This document shows, piece after piece, positions 52,557 to 59,602 of a DNA stretch of 64,000 bases. The stretch's first letter is position 1. Each line of letters starts with the position of its first letter. A program made the position numbers and the translations under genes. The DNA lies in NCBI RefSeq assembly GCF_042660285.1, contig NZ_JBHSTP010000001.1, forward strand, positions 1,426,001-1,490,000, written 5' to 3'. Origin of the DNA: Luethyella okanaganae (GTDB lineage Bacteria > Actinomycetota > Actinomycetes > Actinomycetales > Microbacteriaceae). Under the pieces are notes generated by a model. That model saw only the letters and a program-made list of their open reading frames with translations. It was not told where the DNA came from and made no database searches.

Positions 52557-54332
52557 TCACCAGCTGGCTGGCAGGTCGGGCGCAGGAGCGCCGGATGGAA
52601 CTGCCCGGTACTTCTTGAGCACCTGACTCATGATCTCTTGGAAGACCGGAGCCGAAGCCGCAGAAGAATTCTGATTCACCGGGTCAGCCAAGCTTACCGA
52701 AACGACGTACTGCGGGTCGTCCGCGGGAGCGAAACCCGCGACGGACACGAGATAGCCATGGGAGTAGCCGCCGTTTCCATCCGGCATCTGCGCGGTTCCT
52801 GTCTTCGCGGCGACCCGGTATCCGGGGATTTTCCAGGCGTCGGCGAGCCAGCCCCGCTGGTAGACCATCTCGAGCATGTCGGCCGTCGACCGCGCTGCAG
52901 CCGGCGACACGACCTGAACCCCGTCGGTCTTCGGCTTCTGAGTCATCGTTCCATCGGCCTGCTTGCAGCCCTCCGTCAGCTGAACAGGCAGACGCACTCC
53001 GCCGTTGGCGATCGTCTGATAGACACTCGCCAACTGCACGGCCGTCGTCGTGAGCCCCTGGCCGAACATCGTGGCGTACTTGGTCTGATTGTCCCACTGC
53101 TCCCACGGATGCAGGATCCCGCCATCCTCTGAGGGGAAGCCGACCTCGGTCGCGGTACCGAGGCCGAACTTGGTCATGTAGTCGTAACGCTGATGATCGC
53201 CTAGCCGTTCACCGAACTGCGACATGCCCGTGTTCGACGACTCGATCAGCACACCTCCGAGGGTGAGGTTGAGATCCCCGTGTCCCGCGGAGTCGTTCAC
53301 GTTCGCACCGTTCGGAAAGATGATGCGATATGGTGCGACGACCTGGCTGAGCGGGTCGGCCTGACCCGCATCGATCACAGATGCCGCGGTGAGTGCCTTG
53401 AACGTTGACCCCGGCTCGTACGACGCCGTGAATGCACGGGAGCCGCGATCGCGCTCTTCGGTTCCGTTCACGTTGTTCGGGTCGACCGATGGATAGTCGG
53501 CGACCGCGAGGAGTTTGCCGGTCTTGACCTCTTGCACGACGACCGTCCCCCACGAGGCTCCAGCAGCCTGGGCCTGTTCGGCGAGCGCCTGCTGCACGAA
53601 CCACTGCAGGTCGGAGTCGATCGTGAGCATGAGCCTGCCGCCTTCCTTGGCCGCCTTCGTCGTCACCGTGCTGTCCGGAATCCGCACGCCGTCGGCTCCC
53701 CTCTCGTAGACCTCCTCGCCATCCTGGCCGGCGAGGCACTGATCCTGGCCGAGTTCTAGACCCGCTTGCGGCTCACCCTCCGAACCGACGAAGCCGACGA
53801 GGTTGCCACCGACCGCGCCGTTCGGATAGGTCCTCGCCATGTGCCGGTACGGCACCTCCCAGGGGATCTTCAGCGCCTCGACCGCCCTGAAGGCGTTGGT
53901 GTCGACCATCTTCGCCACATAGGCGAAGTCGGACTTCGGATCGTCTGTGAGCGACTGCCGGATGATCTCGAGGATGCTGTCACCGCTCATGCCGAGCACG
54001 GCGCCCAGTTCCGCGGCGGCCTTGGCCACGGTGACGGTGACCTGACCGGCATCCGTGTCCCGCTCGAAGTCCTTGGCGTTCTTGGGCGAGATCGTGATGT
54101 CGTAGCGCATGACGGTTCCGGCGAGCACGACCCCGTTGGCGTCGACGATGTCGCCGCGGACTCCGTCGATCGCGGTGGGAACCGAGCGCTTGTCGCGCGA
54201 CTCGTCGTTGAGCTCTGTTGCGCGCACCACCTGGATGTCGACGAGCCGCACGACGAAGACGGCCACGATCACCAGGAGCGCGAGTGCCGAGACGGCTATC
54301 CGACGTCTGCTCGATCGAGTGTTGAGCGCCAC
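52557..54332 (-). CDS. ftsI: FtsI/PBP3-type septal transpeptidase
   Basis: The 591-residue class B PBP has an N-terminal anchor (about 11-33), a dimerisation domain, and a transpeptidase domain with the SxxK motif in YEPGSTFKALT, SxN in ESSNTGM and KTG in VAAKTGTAQMP. It crosslinks septal wall with FtsW. No PASTA domains are present. The GTG start has GAGGAATGTGGA upstream. It lies 38 bases after the ftsL-like gene and 13 before murE. Confidence 0.95.
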   Translation of the reverse strand: MALNTRSSRRRIAVSALALLVIVAVFVVRLVDIQVVRATELNDESRDKRSVPTAIDGVRGDIVDANGVVLAGTVMRYDITISPKNAKDFERDTDAGQVTVTVAKAAAELGAVLGMSGDSILEIIRQSLTDDPKSDFAYVAKMVDTNAFRAVEALKIPWEVPYRHMARTYPNGAVGGNLVGFVGSEGEPQAGLELGQDQCLAGQDGEEVYERGADGVRIPDSTVTTKAAKEGGRLMLTIDSDLQWFVQQALAEQAQAAGASWGTVVVQEVKTGKLLAVADYPSVDPNNVNGTEERDRGSRAFTASYEPGSTFKALTAASVIDAGQADPLSQVVAPYRIIFPNGANVNDSAGHGDLNLTLGGVLIESSNTGMSQFGERLGDHQRYDYMTKFGLGTATEVGFPSEDGGILHPWEQWDNQTKYATMFGQGLTTTAVQLASVYQTIANGGVRLPVQLTEGCKQADGTMTQKPKTDGVQVVSPAAARSTADMLEMVYQRGWLADAWKIPGYRVAAKTGTAQMPDGNGGYSHGYLVSVAGFAPADDPQYVVSVSLADPVNQNSSAASAPVFQEIMSQVLKKYRAVPSGAPAPDLPASW

Positions 54333-54370
54333 TCCACATTCCTCATTCTCGCGACTCGTCGCCGCGTCTT

Positions 54371-55009
54371 CTAGTGCGTCGTCGGGGAGGGAAGACCGTT
54401 CTGCAACGGTAACTGGGACGCGGCAGGAGTGGCAGGAGGTACGTCCGGCGTGCCCGATCCCGCCGCTCCAACGCTGGTCGGAGCAGGCACGGGAGCAGAG
54501 GCACCCTGCCCTCCCGCCTGGAGAAGCTGCGTCACGAGCGGGACGCCGGTGAGCAGCGAGTTCGGTACGAGGGCGGATGCCCCTGGGGCTCCTTCCGCGC
54601 CGCCTGCCGGAAGACCGGTGACTGCGCCGTCCGAGAGCCGCAGCATCACGGGACTCGCGTTCGTGACCATGCCGAGCGCCTCGGCGTTCGCGGCGAGGTA
54701 CTGTGGCGACCTCACCCGGTCGAGGTCCTCAGACACAGTCTGCGCGGTTCGGGCGAGTTCCTTCTGGGCGCCTTGGAGCGACGATATCTCGTATGCGCCC
54801 TGAGAGAGGCCGACGCTGATGAGCAGCTGGGCGACGACGATGACCACGATCCCGGCGACGGCGACGAGCGCATAGGCGAGTCGGGGTCGCGCACGCCGCT
54901 GCTCCCGCGACGCGACGATCTCGATCCGCCGACGGTGCTCGTCTGCAGGGTTCGGCTCGGTGCCGTCCAGCCAGTTCGGCAGCTGTATCCGCGCGAGGTT
55001 GTCGCTCAT
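54371..55009 (-). CDS. FtsL-like bitopic division protein
   Basis: The 212-residue protein lies where ftsL is expected, between rsmH and ftsI. It has a charged cytoplasmic N-terminus, one helix at about 44-67, and a short coiled-coil-like stretch (SLQGAQKELARTAQTVSEDL) followed by RSPQYLAANAEALGMV. FtsL proteins are short and weakly conserved, so the call rests mostly on position and topology. The C-terminal 90 residues are Ala/Pro/Gly-rich, longer than typical FtsL and probably disordered outside the membrane. The start overlaps the rsmH stop (ATGA). Confidence 0.78.
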   Translation of the reverse strand: MSDNLARIQLPNWLDGTEPNPADEHRRRIEIVASREQRRARPRLAYALVAVAGIVVIVVAQLLISVGLSQGAYEISSLQGAQKELARTAQTVSEDLDRVRSPQYLAANAEALGMVTNASPVMLRLSDGAVTGLPAGGAEGAPGASALVPNSLLTGVPLVTQLLQAGGQGASAPVPAPTSVGAAGSGTPDVPPATPAASQLPLQNGLPSPTTH

Positions 55010-55959
55010 GCTGCCCTCCTCAGGCGTTCCGCCGCGCGCAGTCGAACGGGAGTCGCGCGCGGGTTGTCGGTCTTCTCCGCTTCGCTCGCGAGCTCCGCGC
55101 CTCTGACGAGCAGGACGAACTCGGGGCGATGCTCTGGCAGTTCGACGGGCAGCCCCGTCGGGGCGGTCGAGCTGGATGCCGCGGCGATGGCCCGCTTGAC
55201 GATGCGGTCCTCGAGCGACTGGTAGGCGAGCACGACGATCCGTCCTCCAACGGCGACAACGCCGAGCGCGGCGGGAATCGCGCGCTCGAGCACGGCGAGC
55301 TCCTGGTTGACCTCGATGCGAAGGGCCTGGAAGACCCGCTTGGCCGGATGACCCGCGCGCTGCGCGGCGACGGGGGTGGCATCCGAGATCACCGCGACGA
55401 GCTGGCTCGAGCGCACGAACGGCTCCCTCTCGCGGGCACGCACGATGGCGCGGGCATAGCGAGCGGCCAGCTTCTCTTCACCGTATTGGTGAAAAATGCG
55501 ACGCAACTCAAGTTCCGAGTACTCGGCGAGCACGCTTTGAGCCGTCAGCTCGGATGTCGTGTCCATGCGCATGTCGAGCGGCGCATCCTTCGAGTACGAG
55601 AATCCTCTCTCCACACGGTCGAGCTGGAGCGAGGAGACGCCGAGGTCGAAGAGAACGCCGTCGACCTCGGGGATGCCCAAGCCGTCGAGAGCGTCGAGGA
55701 TGCCGTCGTAGACGGTGTGCACCGTCTGGACGCGGTCCCCGAACGGCGCGAGGCGCTGCCGGGCGATCGCGAGTGCCTCGAGGTCGCGGTCGAGGCCGAT
55801 GAGACGCAGTTCGGGAAATCGACGGAGGAAGGCCTCGGCATGACCGGCCATCCCGAGGGTCGCGTCAACGAGGACGGCGCCGGGCCGCTGAAGGGCCGGA
55901 GAGAGCAGCTCGACGCAACGCTCGAGCATGACGGGGGTGTGGATGTCGTTGAGTGCCAT
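55006..55959 (-). CDS. rsmH: 16S rRNA (cytosine-N4) methyltransferase RsmH
   Basis: The 317-residue methyltransferase begins NDIHTPVMLERCVELL, has the SAM motif VDATLGMAGHAEAFL, VLFDLGVSSLQLD and the RVFQALRIEVNQEL motif. It methylates C1402 of 16S rRNA. The ATG at 55959 begins the conserved segment; an ATG at 55995 in frame would add 12 residues. Second gene of the division cluster, after mraZ. Confidence 0.95.
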   Translation of the reverse strand: MALNDIHTPVMLERCVELLSPALQRPGAVLVDATLGMAGHAEAFLRRFPELRLIGLDRDLEALAIARQRLAPFGDRVQTVHTVYDGILDALDGLGIPEVDGVLFDLGVSSLQLDRVERGFSYSKDAPLDMRMDTTSELTAQSVLAEYSELELRRIFHQYGEEKLAARYARAIVRAREREPFVRSSQLVAVISDATPVAAQRAGHPAKRVFQALRIEVNQELAVLERAIPAALGVVAVGGRIVVLAYQSLEDRIVKRAIAAASSSTAPTGLPVELPEHRPEFVLLVRGAELASEAEKTDNPRATPVRLRAAERLRRAA

Positions 55960-56059
55960 GGTTTCTCGGGTGTGCTCCCGAATCCTGATCCCCATCCGGT
56001 CGACCTGGCGCCGGGGAAGTGCGCCAGGGAGTGATCGGCTGGGAGTCAGAGATCAGGAA

Positions 56060-56491
56060 CTAGAACAATCCCGGAATCACCTCCTCGTTCGTATTGGCGA
56101 ATGTCGCTTCTTGCTCGGCGAGGTAGGTTTCCCATGCCTCGGTGTCCCAGATCTCGACGCGGCTGCCCGCACCGATCACGGTGAGTTCCCTCTCGAGCCC
56201 CGCATAGCCGCGCAGATTGGCTGGAATCGTGACGCGGTGCTGCTTGTCCGGGGTCTCGGCACTCGCGCCGGAGAGGAAGACACGCAGGTAGTCGCGAGCC
56301 TGCTTGCTCGTGACCGGGGCCTGGCGGATCTTCTCGTGCAGGTCCTCGAACTCGCGCGTGCTGAACACATAGATGCAGTGCTCCTGACCGCGGGTCATCA
56401 CGACACCCGTCGAGAACTCGTCCCGAAATTTCGCCGGAAGGATGATGCGTCCTTTTTCGTCGAGCTTCGGCTCGTACGTACCAAGGAACAC
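56060..56491 (-). CDS. mraZ: MraZ transcriptional regulator
   Basis: The 143-residue protein has two SpoVT-AbrB-like domains: MFLGTYEPKLDEKGRIILPA at the N-terminus and DKQHRVTIPANLRGYAGL at about 79-96. MraZ forms rings and binds tandem repeats before its own gene to control the dcw cluster. Three 10-bp repeats of the expected type lie 36-66 bases upstream. It is the first gene of the division cluster. Confidence 0.96.
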   Translation of the reverse strand: MFLGTYEPKLDEKGRIILPAKFRDEFSTGVVMTRGQEHCIYVFSTREFEDLHEKIRQAPVTSKQARDYLRVFLSGASAETPDKQHRVTIPANLRGYAGLERELTVIGAGSRVEIWDTEAWETYLAEQEATFANTNEEVIPGLF

Positions 56492-56527
56492 GGCATCACC
56501 CCCGTTCTTCCGGCCAAGGTCCAGGTA

Positions 56528-56557
56528 TCACTCCACTTTACTCCACAATCCACCACA
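56528..56557 (-). promoter_or_regulatory. MraZ box: three 10-bp repeats
   Basis: On the minus strand TGTGGTGGAT, TGTGGAGTAA and AGTGGAGTGA follow each other without gaps (56557 to 56528), each with GTGG in the same place. MraZ is known to bind tandem repeats at 10-bp spacing before mraZ. CATAAT at 56575-56580 upstream could be the -10, which would put the boxes just after the transcription start. Confidence 0.7.
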
Positions 56558-56686
56558 ACTCAACGAAATTCGCCATTATGGACAAAGATAGCTCGCCATT
56601 TCTCCTGTATTTACTGGGATCTGGCCGGTGGAGGAAAATGGAGCAACCTATGCCTCCTTCTTCCTCTCCCCTCCCCCTCTGTTCCT

Positions 56687-56766
56687 CTCCCGCTCCCGCG
56701 AGACTGCGTGAATCGTCGAAAAGAGCCTTCTAACCGTCGATTCACGCAGTCTCGCGGGAGCGGGAG
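56687..56766 (+). repeat. Dispersed palindromic element, copy 2
   Basis: Left arm 56687-56715 and right arm 56738-56766 are perfect 29-bp reverse complements, with a 22-base loop in which two further base pairs can form after one mismatch. The inner sequence from GAGACTGCG to GCAGTCTC matches copy 1 at 7769-7838 in the same orientation; the outer arms differ. Pyrimidine-rich DNA precedes it and purine-rich DNA follows, extending the imperfect symmetry. Confidence 0.85.
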
Positions 56767-56795
56767 GGGAGGGGGAGGGAGGGGAGAAGGGCACG

Positions 56796-56822
56796 AAAAA
56801 GGGCCGATCATGCGATCGGCCC
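56796..56822 (-). terminator. Rho-independent terminator of the DUF3040 gene
   Basis: On the minus strand GGGCCGATC-GCAT-GATCGGCCC is followed by TTTTT: a perfect 9-bp stem with a 4-base loop and a T-run, 32 bases after the DUF3040 stop. This is a textbook intrinsic terminator. Confidence 0.9.
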
Positions 56823-56854
56823 CAGGTGGAGGAAGGTGGTGCTTGCCGGGCGGC

Positions 56855-57232
56855 TTAGCCCTGACCGTCCTGTCGGCGGTCCCAGCGATCGTTCAGGCGA
56901 TCCATGAACCCGCGCTGTGCGGCGGCGCCGCTCGCCGACGACGTCGGGCCCTTCGGCTCCTCGGCGACGGAGCGCTTCGAGGGCGTGATGGCGATGAGAA
57001 CGCCGACGAACATCACGACGAATCCCACGATGCCGATCGCCAGCTGGTGGAGTGCGACACCGGTGATGAGAGCGACGATTCCGGCGACGGCTATGAGGAC
57101 TCCAAGCGCGATGGCTCGATAGTTCGGCCGGCCACGGCGAGCCCCGACTGTCGCCACGAAGTCGGCATCATTGTGATAGAGGCTGCGCTCCATCTCTTCG
57201 AGGAGGCGTTGCTCCTGCTCCGAAAGTGGCAT
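56855..57232 (-). CDS. DUF3040 membrane protein
   Basis: The 125-residue protein begins MPLSEQEQRLLEEMERSLYH, the DUF3040 signature, and has two adjacent helices (about 45-65 and 68-88), then a polar, basic tail. The family is actinobacterial and lacks a known function; a DUF3040 gene near mraZ is also seen in mycobacteria (Rv2169c). The ATG at 57232 has GAAGGGAATGAG upstream; the frame to 57271 is an extension. Monocistronic, with its own terminator. Confidence 0.9.
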   Translation of the reverse strand: MPLSEQEQRLLEEMERSLYHNDADFVATVGARRGRPNYRAIALGVLIAVAGIVALITGVALHQLAIGIVGFVVMFVGVLIAITPSKRSVAEEPKGPTSSASGAAAQRGFMDRLNDRWDRRQDGQG

Positions 57233-57296
57233 CTCATTCCCTTCAGGCTCGGGATCGTGCCGAGATAACAATCAAGTCTACCGCCGGGGCGATGGC

Positions 57297-57302
57297 TAGG
57301 CT
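57297..57302 (+). promoter_or_regulatory. Putative -10 hexamer of the polyprenyl synthetase
   Basis: TAGGCT ends exactly 6 bases before the GTG at 57309; no Shine-Dalgarno lies between them. Confidence 0.5.
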
Positions 57303-57308
57303 AGGCGA

Positions 57309-58430
57309 GTGGCTGAAAGTACCCAACTGGTCGACCTGGTTCACTCCCGCATCGATGAGTTCCTCGCAGACCGCACCTCTATTGTCGCCTCGATCAGCCA
57401 GGACCTCACCCCGCTACTCGACTTCTCACGGCAGTTTCTCAGCGGTGGCAAGCGCTTCCGGGCTTTGTTCTGCTATTGGGGATGGCAGAGCGTCTCGGGG
57501 ATCGACGACAACTTCGATCCCTTCGCCGAGAGCACCCCTGTCGCCGATCTCTCGCCGGTCGTCACGGTCGCAGCGGCCCTCGAGATGTTCCACGCCGCAG
57601 CGCTGGTGCACGACGACATCATCGACAACTCCGACACCCGCCGCGGAGCGGCATCCGCGCACAAGCTCTTCGAGACGTTGCACGCCGAAGCGGACTGGGC
57701 CGGCAGCGAGATCGAGTACGGCCGCGCCGCCGCAATCCTCCTCGGCGACCTTCTGCTCGGTTGGAGTGACGAACTGATCGATGCCGGCCTCGACCCACTG
57801 GAGAACCGCAGCGCGGCCCGTACGGCGCGTTCCGAGTTCAATCGCATGCGCACCGAGGTCACGGCCGGGCAATACCTCGACATCCTCGAGGAACGCGCGT
57901 GGCTTCGCCGCCCGGAGGACGAGCTGCGCAGTCGCGCGGAACGCGTCATCGTCTACAAGTCGGCGAAATACAGCGTCCAAGCCCCTCTCGTGATCGGCGC
58001 AGCGATGGCAGGGGGCGACACGGCTCAGCTCGATGCGCTCCGCAGCTTCGGACTCCCCCTCGGGATCGCCTATCAGCTGCGCGACGACCTCCTCGGCGTC
58101 TTCGGCGACGCGGAGGTGACGGGAAAGCCGAGTGGCGACGATCTTCGCGAGGGCAAGCGCACCGTGCTCATCGCGCTCACCCGCGAGAGGGTTCCCGCCA
58201 GCACACGCCGCATCCTCGACGAATTGCTCGGCGACGCGGGACTCGACGAGACCCAAGTGCGCATGCTGCAGAGCACCATCCGCGAATCGGGAGCCGTCGA
58301 CGAGGTCGAGGCGCTCATCTCACGCAACGTCGTGCGCGCCGTCACCACGATGACAGATGCACGCCTCAGCCGTCTCGCGCGCCGTCGGCTGAGCGATCTG
58401 GCCGAGACGGTCACCCACCGCGACGCCTAG
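57309..58430 (+). CDS. Polyprenyl (probably geranylgeranyl) diphosphate synthase, IdsA type
   Basis: The 373-residue trans-prenyltransferase has GGKRFRA, the first Asp-rich motif VHDDIIDNSDTRRG (Asp102, Asp103, Asp106) and the second in YQLRDDLLGVFGD. It condenses IPP with allylic diphosphates; chain length is not certain, but position matches idsA2 (Rv2173) of mycobacteria. Products would feed carotenoids, menaquinone or polyprenyl carriers. The GTG start follows TAGGCT by six bases. Confidence 0.9.
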   Translation: MAESTQLVDLVHSRIDEFLADRTSIVASISQDLTPLLDFSRQFLSGGKRFRALFCYWGWQSVSGIDDNFDPFAESTPVADLSPVVTVAAALEMFHAAALVHDDIIDNSDTRRGAASAHKLFETLHAEADWAGSEIEYGRAAAILLGDLLLGWSDELIDAGLDPLENRSAARTARSEFNRMRTEVTAGQYLDILEERAWLRRPEDELRSRAERVIVYKSAKYSVQAPLVIGAAMAGGDTAQLDALRSFGLPLGIAYQLRDDLLGVFGDAEVTGKPSGDDLREGKRTVLIALTRERVPASTRRILDELLGDAGLDETQVRMLQSTIRESGAVDEVEALISRNVVRAVTTMTDARLSRLARRRLSDLAETVTHRDA

Positions 58431-58474
58431 GGCATCGCTGTGCCGCCGAGCGGCGGCGAGACGGAGGACATCCC

Positions 58475-58915
58475 TCACAGCTGTGCGGCGAGCAGTTTCT
58501 CCATCGCGTCGAAGAAACCGTTGTAGCCGACCACCGTCTGCTCCAGCTGCTCGTCGGCGAATCCGCCGCGGGGCTGGGTCAGCGTCATCTCAGTGCCTCC
58601 GTCGATCTCCGCGAGCGCCACGGTCACGGGCTCGTGCGAGTCGTTCGAAGGATCGTCGTCCATCGTGAAGGCCAGGCGTCTGGGCGGATCGACCTCGGTG
58701 TACTTCCCATGCCAGTGAATCGTGTTGCCGTCGAGCAGATGCATCACTGCGGTCCACACGCCGCCTATCCGCACGTCCATCGAGATGGTGTCGAGCGGCA
58801 CGTCGACCGCCTCGGTGCCGAACCACACGGAAAAGTGCTCCGGTCGGGTCCACGCCGCGTAGACGAGCTCGCGGGGCGCGGTGAAGGTGCGGGTTATGGT
58901 CAGTTCGTCTGTCAC
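58475..58915 (-). CDS. SRPBCC / AHSA1-like protein
   Basis: The 146-residue protein shows the AHSA1-type START-like fold: ITRTFTAPRELVYAAWTRPE, then VWTAVMHLLDGNTIHWHGKY and a C-terminal helix with LEQTVVGYNGFFDAMEKLL. Such proteins bind hydrophobic ligands; no specific function is known. The GTG at 58915 has GGAG at good spacing, so it is chosen over the frame open to 58954. It converges on the polyprenyl synthetase. An ArsR partner, common for this family, is not present. Confidence 0.87.
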   Translation of the reverse strand: MTDELTITRTFTAPRELVYAAWTRPEHFSVWFGTEAVDVPLDTISMDVRIGGVWTAVMHLLDGNTIHWHGKYTEVDPPRRLAFTMDDDPSNDSHEPVTVALAEIDGGTEMTLTQPRGGFADEQLEQTVVGYNGFFDAMEKLLAAQL

Positions 58916-59113
58916 GGTTGTTCTCCTTCGCAGCCGGCTTGGCCGGTCAACCAATGGTTCTTACCGCTTGGTTGGACATGACATCCAAGTGCGTATCGTC
59001 AAGATCGCTTTCAACCGGCGAGAGGTCCATGGTCGCTCAGCGCGGCCTTCGTCGAGACAGTCGATCTCGCCGACACAGGAACACTCACCGCTTCGACGGT
59101 CGGAGTCGTGAGA
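58916..59113. other. Gap between AHSA1-like and Rv2175c-like genes, with dyads
   Basis: The 198 bases hold two TTGG/CCAA dyads: CAACCAA (58949-58955) with TTGGTTG (58968-58974), and TTGGA with TCCAA about 7 bases apart just after. These resemble TetR- or ArsR-type operators in front of the leftward AHSA1-like gene, but no regulator gene is adjacent. Frames from about 59010 to 59110 are open on both strands without recognisable homology. Confidence 0.4.
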
Positions 59114-59455
59114 TCAGGCCAGGGCCTGCGCGACACGCCTGACCTCGGACTTTCGGCCGGCCTTGAGCGCGTCGATGGGCGCCGTCTGCAGGCTCTCATC
59201 CTCCTCGAGCAACCAGCGCATCGCCTGGTCGTCGCTGAATCCGTCATCGGCGAGCACGAAAAGCGTCCCGCGCAGCTCGCCGAGTGGTTCCGTCCCCTCG
59301 ATGAAGTCGGCCGGAACCTTGAGCACGCCGTCGATGCGGGCGGCGAGCAGGTGCCTGTCTTCGAAGAGTCGATGGATCCGACTCGGGCTGACTCCGAGAA
59401 TGTCGACGAGGTCAGGAATGGTCAGCCACTGGCGATTGGAGAACGCGTCGGTCAC
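59114..59455 (-). CDS. Rv2175c-like winged-helix DNA-binding protein
   Basis: The 113-residue protein has an N-terminal helix-turn-helix (WLTIPDLVDILGVSPSRIHR) and a C-terminal domain with FVLADDGFSDDQAMRWLL, as in Rv2175c. In M. tuberculosis this DNA-binding protein is phosphorylated by PknL, encoded next to it, which weakens DNA binding. Here the PknL-like kinase is 1.6 kb away with a LysM gene between. Its targets are unknown. Confidence 0.88.
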   Translation of the reverse strand: MTDAFSNRQWLTIPDLVDILGVSPSRIHRLFEDRHLLAARIDGVLKVPADFIEGTEPLGELRGTLFVLADDGFSDDQAMRWLLEEDESLQTAPIDALKAGRKSEVRRVAQALA

Positions 59456-59602
59456 CCATCAAGACTGCCACGTCGCACGGGAACGTCCAACCACTCCGCG
59501 ACATTACGAATACGCAGACCCTTGTCACTCTGGTCACATTGGTTGACTCTTCTTCACTTCTGTGCCAGCGTAGAACCGCGTAAGAGAGCGACGGGAGTTT
59601 CG

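Larger units (their letters stand above)
56492..56854. other. mraZ/DUF3040 intergenic region
   Basis: This 363-base region, the longest gene-free stretch in the window, holds the MraZ boxes (56528-56557), an AT-rich probable promoter (about 56560-56615), a pyrimidine tract (56651-56690), palindromic element copy 2, a purine tract (to about 56790) and the DUF3040 terminator. No coding frame across it looks real. Confidence 0.7.

Noticed and set aside
56687..56766. Palindrome copy 2 as a CRISPR repeat or insertion-sequence end
   Set aside because: There is no spacer array, no transposase and no target-site duplication that I can see; only two copies, 49 kb apart, are visible.
58881..59111. Small plus-strand gene of 76 codons between the AHSA1-like and Rv2175c-like genes
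   Set aside because: No homology, no ribosome site, and part of it overlaps the AHSA1-like start region; more likely regulatory DNA.
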